NCBI GenBank assembly: GCA_963726715.1
Contig: CAVSDF010000008.1
Location: 372,001-436,000, forward strand
Source: CAVSDF01 sp963726715
Lineage (GTDB): Bacteria > Bacteroidota > Rhodothermia > Rhodothermales > BA12
Direction: 5' to 3'
DNA length: 64,000 nucleotides
Shown here piece after piece: positions 33,703 to 42,706 of the stretch. Both the position numbers and the translations under genes were made by a program. Position 1 is the stretch's first letter; the number at the start of each line of letters is the position of its first letter. The notes beneath the pieces were generated by a model, which did not search any database, was not told where the DNA came from, and saw only the letters and a program-made list of their open reading frames with translations.

Positions 33703-34806
33703 TCACGGGGCCGACGGTGCAGACGTCCGGGACGGCGATCCGGGCGGCGACGGGCGCGAGGGGGCGAGGCGGAGGCCGAAGCGGAAGGTCGAGCCTTCGC
33801 CCGGCTCGCTCGTCACGTCGAGGCGCTCGTCGTGGGCGGCGAGGATGTGCTTGACGATGGCGAGGCCGAGGCCCGTCCCGCCGACCTCGCGCGAGCGGCT
33901 CGTGTCGACGCGGTAGAAGCGCTCGGTCAGGCGCGGCACGTGCTGCGGCGCGATGCCGACGCCGGTGTCGGCGACGGACAACTCGACGCGCTGCGGCCCG
34001 GTCTGCCGCACCCGCACCGCCACGCGACCGCCGCTGCGGGTGTACTTGACGGCGTTGTCGACGAGGTTGGAGACGACCTGCCGCAGCCGGTCGCGGTCGC
34101 CCCACGCCGCGGGCACCTCGCCGTCGTCGCCCTCGTCGAGCGCGATCTCGACGCCGCGCGCCTGTGCCGCGGGTTCTGACGATTCGACGACCTCGGCGGC
34201 GAGACGCCCGAGGTTGACGGGGGCCATCGAGAGGCGCAGTTCGCCGGTTTCGAGGCGCGCGAGCTCGGTCAGGTCGCGCGTGAGCGCTTGGAGGCGCGTC
34301 ACGTTGCGGAGGATCTTCTCGACGAAGGCGCGGCGCACGCGGTCGTCGTCGAGGGCGCCGTCGAGGAGGGTCTCCGAGAAGCCCTGGATGGCGAAGATGG
34401 GCGTTTTCAGCTCGTGGGAGACGTTTCCGAGGAACTCGCGGCGGTAGTTCTCGGCGCGGCGCAACTCGGCGATCTCCTTCTCGAGGGCGAGGCCGGTGCG
34501 CTGGAGGCCGCGCACGAGCGCGTCGAGTTCGTCGCCCCGGGAGAAATCGCGGCCGGGCGGGGGCGTGTCGAGCGGGCCGAAGCGGTGCTGCCGCACGTCG
34601 GCGAGGACGGCGCGGGCGTGCGCGAGGCGCCCGGCGAGCGCGGCGTGCGCGGCGGCGTAGGCGACGAGGCCCGCCACGACGGCGTGCACGGCGAGGTGCG
34701 CGACCGGCGAGGCGCCGTCCCAGACGGCATCGACCAGGCCGACCGCCACGAACGTTCCGGCGGCGGCGCCGACGGCGATGCGCGCGGCAAGGCGAACGAA
34801 GGTCAT
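33703..34806 (-). CDS. Sensor histidine kinase, PhoR-like
   Basis: A 367-residue membrane kinase with two N-terminal helices (residues about 5-60), a HAMP-like/helical linker and HisKA ENYRREFLGNVSHELKTPIFAIQGF. The ATPase boxes are intact (VVSNLVDNAVKYT, VADTGVGI, GGTGLGLAIVKHI). No PAS domain is visible, unlike Gram-negative PhoR. The response-regulator gene lies upstream on the same strand, so the pair forms one two-component system. A Pro/Ser-rich tail ends the protein. Confidence 0.9.
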   Translation of the reverse strand: MTFVRLAARIAVGAAAGTFVAVGLVDAVWDGASPVAHLAVHAVVAGLVAYAAAHAALAGRLAHARAVLADVRQHRFGPLDTPPPGRDFSRGDELDALVRGLQRTGLALEKEIAELRRAENYRREFLGNVSHELKTPIFAIQGFSETLLDGALDDDRVRRAFVEKILRNVTRLQALTRDLTELARLETGELRLSMAPVNLGRLAAEVVESSEPAAQARGVEIALDEGDDGEVPAAWGDRDRLRQVVSNLVDNAVKYTRSGGRVAVRVRQTGPQRVELSVADTGVGIAPQHVPRLTERFYRVDTSRSREVGGTGLGLAIVKHILAAHDERLDVTSEPGEGSTFRFGLRLAPSRPSPPGSPSRTSAPSAP

Positions 34807-34930
34807 CGGCGGGGGCGGGGCGAAGGGGCAGGGCGCGGAGCGCTGCGCGACCGCATCCCCAAGATCAGGAAAACGGCTGGCATCATCGGGTGTCCCTCAC
34901 CCCCCAACTCGCCCCCTCGCCAACCCGCGC

Positions 34931-35626
34931 TCACTTGCGGAAGCGGTAGCCGACGCCCTTGACGGTCTCGATGTAGTCGTCGCCGAGCTTCTCCCGGATC
35001 TTGCGCACGTGGACATCGACGGTGCGGTCGACGACGTAGACGTCGCGGCCCCAGACGCGGTCGAGCACGTCCTGGCGCGAGAAGACCTTGCCGGGGTGCG
35101 AGGCGAGCACGTGGAGCAGCTCGAACTCCTTGCGCGGCAGGCGGATGGAGATGCGCTCGCCGCCGTCGTCGCGGAAGACGAGGTAGCGCTCGCGGTTGAT
35201 TTCGAGGTCGTGGATGCGCAGCGTGCCGGGGGCATCGTCGCTGCGGCCCACCCCGCGCAGCAGGGCGCGCACCTGCGAGAGGAGGACGGGAATCGGCACG
35301 CCCTTGCTCAGGTACGCGTCGGCGCCGACGTCGAGGCCGCGGATCTGGTCGTCGGGGCCTTCGAGGGCGGTCAGCATCAGGATCGGCACGTGGCGCAGCG
35401 CCGCGTGCTCGCGCAGGCGGCGGGCGACGGCGAGGCCGTCGAGGCCGGGCATCATCACGTCGAGCACGATGAGGTCGGGCGGCGTGGCGAGGGCGAGTTC
35501 GAGCGCGCGGAGGCCGTCGCGCGCCGTGAGCACGGTATAGCCCTCCCGCTCGAAGTTGTAGGCGAGCAGGTCGACGAGGTCGGGTTCGTCGTCGACGACG
35601 AGGAGGGTGGCGGAGCCGTCGGGCAT
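34931..35626 (-). CDS. OmpR/PhoB-family response regulator
   Basis: A 231-residue regulator. The receiver has LLVVDDEPDLVDLLAYNFE, acceptor Asp in LIVLDVMMPGLDG, Thr in MLTALEG and the switch Lys in AYLSKGVP. The winged-helix domain has SIRLPRKEFELLHVLASHPGKVFSRQDVLDRVWG and VDVHVRKIREKLGDDYIETVKGVGYRF. The Pro that normally follows the receiver Lys (KP) is Gly here. It is paired with the downstream kinase; a TATCTTGG box lies 76 bases upstream of the ATG. Confidence 0.93.
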   Translation of the reverse strand: MPDGSATLLVVDDEPDLVDLLAYNFEREGYTVLTARDGLRALELALATPPDLIVLDVMMPGLDGLAVARRLREHAALRHVPILMLTALEGPDDQIRGLDVGADAYLSKGVPIPVLLSQVRALLRGVGRSDDAPGTLRIHDLEINRERYLVFRDDGGERISIRLPRKEFELLHVLASHPGKVFSRQDVLDRVWGRDVYVVDRTVDVHVRKIREKLGDDYIETVKGVGYRFRK

Positions 35627-35701
35627 GGCGGAGGGCGCCGCAGGCGGCGCGGATCGGGGAGCGCACCCGAAGCGGGCGACGCAGGCCGACTCTATCGACC
35701 G

Positions 35702-35709
35702 CCAAGATA
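35702..35709 (-). promoter_or_regulatory. -7 box (TATCTTGG)
   Basis: TATCTTGG on the minus strand upstream of the PhoB-like regulator; the same octamer as the purA box. Confidence 0.4.
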
Positions 35710-35798
35710 CCCGCCGGTGCGCCCCGCGCCCTGTTACCAAATCTCGGGCGGCGGATGACGGATGTGACGCGCGCGCGTTTGGCTTCGCAAACAGCGTC

Positions 35799-37121
35799 TC
35801 ACCGCTTCCGCGCCTCGTACCGCCGCATCAGCGGCGTCACGCTCGCGCCGTGGACGACGACGGAGACGGCGATGGTGGCGAGGACGAGACCCGCGACGAG
35901 GTCGGCCTCCGGCCCGGCGAACCCTTTGTGGAGCGCGAAGGCGAGGTAGTAGACCGAGCCGATGCCGCGCATCCCGAATCCCATCATCATCGCCGCCTGC
36001 GCCCGCTCGACGGGAGCGCCGATGAGGCCGACGGCCACGCCGATGGGCCGCACGACGATGAGCAGGAGGGGCACGACCCACAGCGCCGCGCGGGGCAGGT
36101 CGGCAGCGATGAGCGCGGCGCCGGTGACGACGACGACGGCGAGTTCGCCGATGCGTTCGAGCAGCTCGTTGACGCGCGTCGCCTCGGCGGTCATGTGCGC
36201 CTCGGCGAGCGCGTCGTCGCCCGCGGCGACATCGGGGTCGGTGCGGCGGGCGTCGGCCTCGACGGCGTCGGCGCTGCGCGTCGTGTTGGCGCGGCGCTCG
36301 ACGCGGCGGAGGGCGAGACCGGCGGCGAAGGCGGCGAGGAATCCGTAGGCGCCGAGCATCAGGGCGGCGCCGTAGGCGAGCGCGAGCACGCCGAGCGGCA
36401 GCACCTCGTCGAGCGCCGACGCCTCGGCGATCTCCTCGTGCCCGAGCGCGTCGGCGCGCCGCCGCCGCAGCATCAGGCCCACACGCGCCACGAGCGTGCC
36501 CGCGACGGCGCCGATGACGAGGCCCGCGCCGGTCGCCCAGAGCACGTCGACGAGCAGCCACCGCAGGCCGATCTGCCCGATGTCGTGGAGGCCGAGCAGG
36601 CCGAGGCCGAGCATCACGAAGGGGAATGCCGTGCCGTCGTTGAAGCCTGCCTCGCCGGTCAGGCCGAAGCGCAGGCGGTCGCGGTCGTCGGCGCTCGTGA
36701 CCTGCACGTCGCTCGCAAGCACCGGATCGGTCGGCGCGAGCACGGCGCCGAGCAGGACGGCGGCGCCGAGCGACAGCCCGAGGCCGTAGACGCCGATGAG
36801 CACGACGAGGCCGACGGTGACGACCATCGACACGGTGGCCAGGCGCAGCGGGATCGCCCACCGCCGGTCGGTCAGCGGGAGCGGCAGCTTGAGCCCGGCG
36901 ACGAAGAGCGAGACGACGACGACGATCTCCGACGCTAGCTCGAAGAACCGGGCGTCGCGGATGAGGTCGAGGTCGAGCATCCCGACGCCCGCGAGCGCGG
37001 CCCCGGCGCCGAGGTAGACCATCGCCGTCGTGAGCGGAAGGCGCTGGAGCGTCGCCCCGCCGAGACCGACGCCGGCGAGGAGCAGGCCGACGATGGCGTA
37101 CCAGAGGCCGAGTTCGAACAC
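35799..37121 (-). CDS. Cation:proton antiporter (CPA1 type)
   Basis: A 440-residue, roughly 12-helix antiporter from GTG 37121. The ion-site motif LLGAVLAPTDPVLASDVQV and GLTGEAGFNDGTAFPFVMLG correspond to the TDP and ND motifs of Na+/H+ or K+/H+ exchangers. A hydrophilic loop (about residues 270-310) separates the two halves. The ion cannot be read from the sequence. A second, different CPA1 antiporter is at 46961-48286. Confidence 0.88.
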   Translation of the reverse strand: MFELGLWYAIVGLLLAGVGLGGATLQRLPLTTAMVYLGAGAALAGVGMLDLDLIRDARFFELASEIVVVVSLFVAGLKLPLPLTDRRWAIPLRLATVSMVVTVGLVVLIGVYGLGLSLGAAVLLGAVLAPTDPVLASDVQVTSADDRDRLRFGLTGEAGFNDGTAFPFVMLGLGLLGLHDIGQIGLRWLLVDVLWATGAGLVIGAVAGTLVARVGLMLRRRRADALGHEEIAEASALDEVLPLGVLALAYGAALMLGAYGFLAAFAAGLALRRVERRANTTRSADAVEADARRTDPDVAAGDDALAEAHMTAEATRVNELLERIGELAVVVVTGAALIAADLPRAALWVVPLLLIVVRPIGVAVGLIGAPVERAQAAMMMGFGMRGIGSVYYLAFALHKGFAGPEADLVAGLVLATIAVSVVVHGASVTPLMRRYEARKR

Positions 37122-37162
37122 AGATGGAAGGCGTCTGCCGGGGAATGATCGTTGAAACGACC

Positions 37163-37170
37163 GAAAGCTA
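37163..37170 (-). promoter_or_regulatory. -7 box (TAGCTTTC)
   Basis: TAGCTTTC on the minus strand, 42 bases upstream of the GTG of the antiporter. Confidence 0.35.
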
Positions 37171-37298
37171 CGCCGCTCCGCCCGGCCCGCCCGCGCCCGT
37201 CTCCGAACCGTCACGCGGTCTGCCGATGGGGCGCGGTGGCGGCGCGCGAGCGGCACACCCCCTTTGCTTCGCGGTCTCCGTCGGGATTCGGGGCACCG

Positions 37299-37548
37299 GC
37301 CCCCTCCGCCCTTCGGGCACCTCCCCCGCTCGCGGGCAGGGTCGTTACGTTCTGCGCCTGTCTTGCGTTTTGTCATTGCGAGGAGCGCAGCGACGCGGCA
37401 ATCCGGATCGACAGGCGCCTTCGATCCGGATTGCCGCGGCCCTTGCAGGGCCTCGCAATGACACCGGAGAGCGCGGATGTAGAACTGAGCAGCCCTGCCC
37501 GCTCGCGGGGGAGGACCGCCGCGGAGGCCGTCTGGCCGCAGCGGCAGG
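37299..37548. repeat. Interrupted hairpin repeat with nested REP-like insert
   Basis: Reverse-oriented copy of the repeat at 20767/63531. The left half is 37299-37336 (CCCCCTCCGCCCTTCGGGCA, CCTCCCCCGCTCGCGGG) and the right half 37498-37548 (CCCGCTCGCGGGGGAGG, CCGCCGCGGAGG, GCAGCGGCAG). The halves are separated by about 170 bases containing the REP at 37371-37463. CCCGCTCGCGGG occurs at both borders (37325-37336 and 37498-37509). With one copy removed, the halves rebuild an uninterrupted repeat. Confidence 0.75.
37371..37463. repeat. REP-like inverted repeat (TCATTGCGAGGAGCG family), longer copy
   Basis: A 93-bp palindrome from TGTCATTGCGAGG to CCTCGCAATGACA (13-bp perfect ends), with internal ATCCGGATCGA / TCGATCCGGAT arms. 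Homologous to 15761-15845. Confidence 0.85.
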
Positions 37549-37574
37549 TGGGGGCCACGCCGCCCCACCGCCCC

Positions 37575-38676
37575 TCACCCCTCCCGCCACGCGAACGTCC
37601 CGGTACCCGGCGCATCCGGGAGGGCGAGGCGCCCGTCGTGCCATCCGACGCCGCCGGTGACCGCCGGGTCGTCGAGGAGGACGGCGCCGTCGAGGTCGGC
37701 GAAGTCGGCCAGGGGGGCGAGTTGCGCCGCCGCGCTGACCCCGACGGCGCTCTCGACCATGCAGCCGATGAGCACCTGCATCCCCGCCTCCCGCGCCGCC
37801 GCGATGAGCGCGCGGGCACCGGCGAGGCCGCCGGTCTTGGTGAGCTTGACGTTGACGCCGTCGGCGGCGCCCGCGAGCGCGGCGACATCGGCGACCGACT
37901 GCACCGATTCGTCGGCGAGCAGCGGCGGCAAACCATCGGCCACGCCGCCCGGCAGGCCGCCGCGCAGGCGGTGCCAGAGCGCTGCGCCCTCGGCGATCGC
38001 GCCACGAGAGCGGCTGCTCGACGTAGGCGACGCCGATGTCGGCGAGCGTCGGGATGGCCCAGAGCGCGTCGCCGAGTGTCCACGCGCTGTTGGCGTCGAC
38101 GCCGATCTCGGCCTGCGTCACCACCTCGCGGGCGATGCGGACGAGGCGCACGTCGTTGAGCGCGTCGCCGGTGCCGACCTTGAGCTTGAGCACCGGCAGG
38201 TGCGCCACGCGAGCGAGGGCGTCGCGGTAGTCGGCCTCGGTTTCGGGGATCGAGAGCGTGAACGACGAGAGCGGCGCCGCGGCGGGGTCGAGGCCCCAGA
38301 GGCGCCACAGCGGCTGCCCGGCCATCTTGCCCCAGAGGTCGTGGATGGCGCCGTCGAGGGCCGCGCGGGCGGGAGCCGGGCCGTCGCCCGCGTACCGGGC
38401 CGCGAGCGCGAGGGCGGCGTCGAGGTCGAGCGTCCCGCCCTCCTGTACGGCGGCGTCGAGCGCATCGCCGAGGCCGGACGCGGCGGCGGCGTCGAGCCAC
38501 GCGGTGAGGTCGACGAGGCGGTACGGGTAGTACGGCACGAGCGCCCCCTCGCCGGTGCCGACGTGCGGTCCGTGGGCGATCGTCGCGTAGACCGTCGTGC
38601 GCGTGTCGGAGGTGCCGTGGGCGACGCGGAAGGGCGTGCGCAGGCGGTGCGTGAGGGTGCGGGTGGCGAGGCGCAT
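37575..38676 (-). CDS. Dipeptide (L-Ala-D/L-Glu) epimerase, enolase superfamily (one frameshift)
   Basis: Enolase-superfamily epimerase, typically acting on muropeptide L-Ala-D-Glu. MRLATRTLTHRLRTPFRVAHGTS opens the capping domain. The barrel has the catalytic KxK in LPVLKLKVGTGDA and metal ligands in GVDANSAW, AYVEQPL and LADESV. The second catalytic Lys is in VNVKLTKTGGL. CMVESAVGVSAAAQL follows. The frame shifts once near 37999-38008, between VEQPLS and AIAEGAALWHRLRGG. The 1102-base span fits one extra base. Confidence 0.87.
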
Positions 38677-38883
38677 CGGTTGGGAGGGAGGATGGGGGAA
38701 GATCGGGTGCGGGGATGGCTGGATCGTCGGGCGGACCGTCCGAACCTGTCCAGGTGCCCGACCTGACCGGTCTCGCTCCACCCTTCGTCGTCCGCCGTCC
38801 ACCTGTAACCGTCCCGTTCGCGCGGCAACACGGGCGCGGGCGGTCGTTCCGGAGGGCACCAATCTGACCGAAATCCGCCTCCG

Positions 38884-40606
38884 ATGCCCACCGACACCGC
38901 TCCGTCCTCCGACATCTCCGTCTACGACGTCGTCCTCATCGGCGCCGGACACAACGTGCTCGTCGCGGCGGCGCGGCTGGCCAAGGCGGGGCGGCGGGTG
39001 CTCGTGCTGGAGCGCAACGACCGCGTCGGCGGGTGCATCCAGTCGGGCGAGGTGACGATTCCGGGCGCCGTCCACGACCTCTGGTCGACGAACCAGAACC
39101 TGTTCGTCGGCTCGCCCGCGTACGCCGAATTGAAGGCCGACCTCGACCGCCACGGCGTCCGCTTCGTCGTCTCCGAGCGTCCCTTCGCCAGCGTCTTCCC
39201 CTCCGGCGCCGCCCTCCGCGTCTACCGCGACGCCGCCCGCACGCGCGACGGCCTGCGCCGCCACGACGCGCGCGACGCCGACGGCTGGCAGCGCCTCTCG
39301 TCCGTCTACGACGACATGGAAGCGGGCCTGCTGCCGCTCATGGCCATGCCGCTCCCGTCGCTCGCCGCCGCCGGGGCGCTCTCGAAAGCCTTCGCCCGCC
39401 TCGGCCCGACGCGCCTGATGACCGCCGTGCAGGCCGTCCTGTCGACGCCCCGCGAACTCGGCCTCCGCTACGTCCACTCGCCCGAGATGCGCGCGCTTCT
39501 GGCGCCGTGGGCGATGCACCTCGACTTCGGGCCGGACGTGTCGGGCGGGGCCATGTTTCCGCTCGCCGAGGCGTTCGGCAACCAGAAGAACGGGATGTCG
39601 GTGGTGCGAGGGCGGCGCGCAGCGGCTCGTCGAGGCGCTCGCGGCCATCGTCACCGAGCACGGCGGCGAGGTGCGGACGGGCGCCGAGGTGACGCGGATC
39701 CTGACCGATGGCGAGGCGGCCATCGGCGTCGAAACGGCGTCGGGCGAGCGCATCGGGGCCGAGGAGGTCGTCGCGGGCGTCACGCCCCGGCTGCTCTTCG
39801 GGACGCCTCCTCCGCGACCACGCCCTCGACGCCGACGTGCGCGCCCGCGCCGACGGCTTCCGCTACGGCCCGGCGACGATGATGCTCCACCTCGCCCTCG
39901 ACGGCCCGATCCCCTGGGCCGCCGACACCGACCCGAGCGCGCCACCCCGACGACGCCCCGCTCGCCTCGTTCGCCTACGTCCACGTCGCCACCTCCGTCG
40001 ACGCGCTCGCGCAGACCTACGCCGACAGCCTCGCCGGGCGCCTGCCCGCCGAGCCGCTCCTCGTCGTCGGCCAGACGACATCGGTCGACCCGACGCGCGT
40101 CGCCGGTGCGCCCGAGGGCACGACCCTCGCCTGGATCCAGGTGCGGACGCTGCCCTCCACGATCACCGGCGACGCGCTCGGCACGATCGACGCGCGGACG
40201 TGGGAGGAGGCGACGGCACCCTACGCCGAGCGCGTGCTCGACGTGCTCGAACGCGTCGCGCCGGGCGTGCGGGCGCGGATCGTCGGGCAGCGCGTCTACG
40301 GGCCGCACGACCTCGAAGCGCACAACCCGAACCTCGTCGGCGGCGACTCCGTCGCGGGCAGCCACCACCTCGACCAGAACTTCCTCTTCCGCCCCTTCGT
40401 CGGCGCCTCGACGTACGCGATGCCGGTGCGGCACCTCTCGCTCGTCGGCGCGGGCGACGTGGCCGGGCGCGGGCAACCACGGCACGAGCGGCTACCTCGC
40501 TGCCGACGCCCTGATGTCGACCGGGCCTCGCCTTTTCACCGCCCTCGCCGCCGGGGGCGCCGCCGGCATCGCCGCCGCGCTCAAACTCCGCCGCGGGCGG
40601 GGGTGA
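38884..40606 (+). CDS. Phytoene desaturase-like FAD-dependent oxidoreductase (four frameshifts)
   Basis: Flavoprotein of the NAD(P)/FAD-dependent amine oxidase/phytoene dehydrogenase superfamily. The dinucleotide-binding motif is VVLIGAGHNVLVAAARLAKAG, and ERNDRVGGCIQSGEV and GNQKNGMSVV follow. The C-terminal FAD motif GAGDVAGRGNHGTSGYLAADAL is recovered only by changing frame. Shifts near 39607-39613, 39800-39808, 39938-39943 and 40468-40475 each need one base removed (or two added), and the 1723-base span fits four insertions. Substrate unknown; such stand-alone members are often not carotenoid enzymes. Divergent from the epimerase gene. Confidence 0.85.
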
Positions 40607-40650
40607 TGGTGGGATGGTGAGGTCGTGAGTTGGTGAGGGGGATGGGGAGG
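40607..40650 (+). repeat. Post-stop G/T-rich arm
   Basis: Immediately after the oxidoreductase stop the coding strand reads TGGTGGGATGGTGAGGTCGT then GAGTTGGTGAGGGGGATGGG. A weaker member of the post-stop family; no A/C arm is evident. Confidence 0.4.
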
Positions 40651-40745
40651 CAGCGTGTTCAGGTCTGCGAGCGGGCAGGGTTTGCACCGCGACGACGGCC
40701 GTTTCTTGCGCGATGCTCCGATTTCTCCTCGTCGCCTGCGCCGCC

Positions 40746-41162
40746 ATGCCGCAGCCTGCCGGACCGCGCCCGCTCACGATGGTCGTCCTCGGCCTCGCTG
40801 CCGGGGTACTGGGCGGATGCTCGCAGGCGGCGTCCGTGCGTTCCACGCCTGAGCGGCTGGTGACGTGCGCCGGTCAGACGCTCGACGCCCCGGCCCCGCT
40901 GCCTCTCGTCGAGCGGGCGGGCGCAGGCCGCCGCCTCGTCGTCCGCGTTCTCGATGAGCAGGGCGAGGCTCTGCCCGGCGCGAGCGTGGAAGTCGACGGC
41001 CGACGAGCGGTCTCTGGCCTCGACGGCGTGGCGGTCGTGGGCACCGGTCGCCGCCTGTCGGTTCGCTACCTTGGCTTCTGGGGCATTGAGGCGCGTCTCC
41101 GGTCTGCCACGCGCGATGTGGTCGTGCGTCTTTTGGAGCAAGGAGTCGAGTCGTTCGATTGA
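40746..41162 (+). CDS. Lipoprotein with carboxypeptidase-regulatory-like domain
   Basis: A 138-residue lipoprotein. The signal segment MVVLGLAAGVLGGC ends with a lipobox. The mature domain (RRLVVRVLDEQGEALPGASVEVDGR, RAVSGLDGVAVVG, RLSVRYLGF) has the pattern of the CarboxypepD_reg-like/SusC N-terminal beta-sandwich (VxDxxGxPLPGAxV...TDxxGxF). This domain normally precedes a TonB-dependent receptor; here it stands alone. ATG 40713 is an alternative start. Confidence 0.6.
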   Translation: MPQPAGPRPLTMVVLGLAAGVLGGCSQAASVRSTPERLVTCAGQTLDAPAPLPLVERAGAGRRLVVRVLDEQGEALPGASVEVDGRRAVSGLDGVAVVGTGRRLSVRYLGFWGIEARLRSATRDVVVRLLEQGVESFD

Positions 41163-41199
41163 CCCGATGCGTTCCCTGTCGCAATTTCCTGCCTGCCCG

Positions 41200-41918
41200 A
41201 TGCACCGTTCGATAGCCACCGTCCTCGCCTTCGCCGCCGCGCTCGGCCTCGCCGCCTGCGCCGCCGTCTCCCCATCCGCCGGGCCGCGCCCGCTCACCTC
41301 GTCGTGCTGGGCTCGTCGACCGCCGCCGGAGGGGGGGCGGGGCACCGCGACAGCGCGTGGGTGGCCCGCGTGCGCAACCACTACGCCCGCACCGACGGAC
41401 GCGTCGCCGTCCTCAACCTCGCGCAGAGCGGCTACACGACCTTCAAGGTCCTGCCGACCGGCACGTTCGTCGCCGCCGGACTGCCGACCGTCGACTCGCT
41501 CCACAACGTCACCGCCGCCCTTCGCCTGCGGCCCGACGCCATCGTCGTCAACCTGCCGTCGAACGACCGCGCCTACGGCATCCGCATCGGGCAGCAGGTC
41601 GCCAACTTCGAGGCCGTCCGCGCCGCCGCCGCCGCGCAGGGCGTGCCGGTGTGGTTCACGACCGCCCAGCCGCGCAACATCCCCGACGACGCGAAGCGCC
41701 GCGACCAGCGCCTGCTCGGCGACAGCCTCCGCGCCGCTTTTGGTGCCGACCGCGTGATCGAGACCTACGAGGGCTTCGAGGCCCCCGGCGACAGCCTCCG
41801 CCGCGACCTCGACAGCGGCGACGGCACCCACCTCAACGCCGCCGGCCACCGCGCGCTCGCCGCCCGCATCATCGCCGCCGACATCCCCGCCGCCCTCCGC
41901 CGGATGCGCCCCCGCTGA
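41200..41918 (+). CDS. SGNH/GDSL hydrolase lipoprotein (one frameshift)
   Basis: Exported esterase-like SGNH hydrolase. MHRSIATVLAFAAALGLAAC is a lipoprotein signal. After a one-base deletion near 41296-41299 (CACCTCG, expected CACCCTCG) the frame gives VVLGSSTAAGGG (block I, nucleophile Ser). It continues with VVNLPSNDRAYGI (Asn block) and DGTHLNAAGHRAL (catalytic Asp/His block V). Length after correction is about 239 residues. Substrate unknown. Only 13 bases separate it from the convergent next gene. Confidence 0.8.
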
Positions 41919-41931
41919 CGACTTCACGCCG

Positions 41932-42483
41932 TCACCGGTCGCCGCGCAGGTTGCGCCCGAAGTTGGCGTGGAGCCCGACGCCGACGAGCGAGCCGATGGG
42001 GCTCGTGAGCACGGCGCTCACCGAGGCGCCGAACGAGGCGCGCGACGAGCTCGCCACGTGCACCTCCAACCGCGCCGGGACGATCAGGCCCCGCGCGTCG
42101 TCGCTCTCGCACGAGAAGTACGGCGTGCTCGGGGCGCAGCGGTCGAGCGTTCCCTGTCCGTAGCCGACGCCGAGGCTGGCGTTGACGAACGCCGCGTCGC
42201 CGAGTTCGAAGGACTTGCCCCCGAGCAGGGCCGCGTAGCCGATCGCCCCGCTGCCGGTGTCGCGCTCGTCCGAGCCTTTGCCGACGCTGCCGAGCATGAC
42301 CCCTGCGCTCGGGCCGCCGAGCCGTTCGATCATGAAGCGGTAGTCGCCGGCGGCGCCGGCGGAGCCGAAGTCGGTCAGGAAAGCACCGTGCACGCCCATC
42401 CACGCGCGGATCGGTGCTGCCGGGGCCGGCTGCGCGGCAGCGGCGGTGGGCAGGGCGAGGGCGAGGAGGCCGAGGCGATGCAT
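41932..42483 (-). CDS. Secreted beta-rich protein, unknown function
   Basis: A 183-residue protein with a signal peptide (MHRLGLLALALPTAAAAQ). The remainder is strand-like, with alternating Gly/aromatic residues (FMIERLGGPSAGVMLGSVG, AFVNASLGVGYGQG, ASFGASVSAVLTSPIGSLVGVGLHANFG). This suggests a small outer-membrane barrel. Two Cys (DRCAPS, FSCESD) could form a disulfide. No family recognised. Confidence 0.6.
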   Translation of the reverse strand: MHRLGLLALALPTAAAAQPAPAAPIRAWMGVHGAFLTDFGSAGAAGDYRFMIERLGGPSAGVMLGSVGKGSDERDTGSGAIGYAALLGGKSFELGDAAFVNASLGVGYGQGTLDRCAPSTPYFSCESDDARGLIVPARLEVHVASSSRASFGASVSAVLTSPIGSLVGVGLHANFGRNLRGDR

Positions 42484-42642
42484 GGGGCGGAGCGGGTCAG
42501 GGTGGGAAGGGCCACCGCGAACGTCGGGCGGCGTGCGAAAGGTAATGTCCCGGATGATGCCCCTGTGCCGGACGGCGCATCCCGGCGCCCCGGTGGCGCA
42601 GTCGCACGCCTGGCGCCCGCGATTTCGCCCCCGCCCGGCATC

Positions 42643-42687
42643 GCCAAACGAAACGCCCCTGTCAGGTGCAGGGACCTGACAGGGGCG
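42643..42687 (-). terminator. Rho-independent terminator of gapA
   Basis: A 14-bp perfect stem, CGCCCCTGTCAGGT (42654-42667) and ACCTGACAGGGGCG (42674-42687), with a 6-base loop, 20 bases past the gapA stop. On the minus strand it is followed by TTTCGTTTGG. The same tail follows the terminator at 44874. Confidence 0.85.
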
Positions 42688-42706
42688 TCGGCAGAAGCCA
42701 GCAGCG

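Noticed and set aside
37122..37574. Frames in the repeat cluster between antiporter and epimerase
   Set aside because: The translated sequence is that of REP and hairpin repeats seen elsewhere; no independent coding evidence.
40754..41310. Duplication linking the two lipoprotein genes (both contain GPRPLT followed by VVLG)
   Set aside because: The similarity covers about 12 residues only; outside it the proteins belong to different folds, so chance or convergent signal sequence is more likely.
42654..42687. A regulatory operator at CCCCTGTCAGGT / ACCTGACAGGGG
   Set aside because: Position 20 bases after gapA and the T-rich tail fit a terminator better than an operator.
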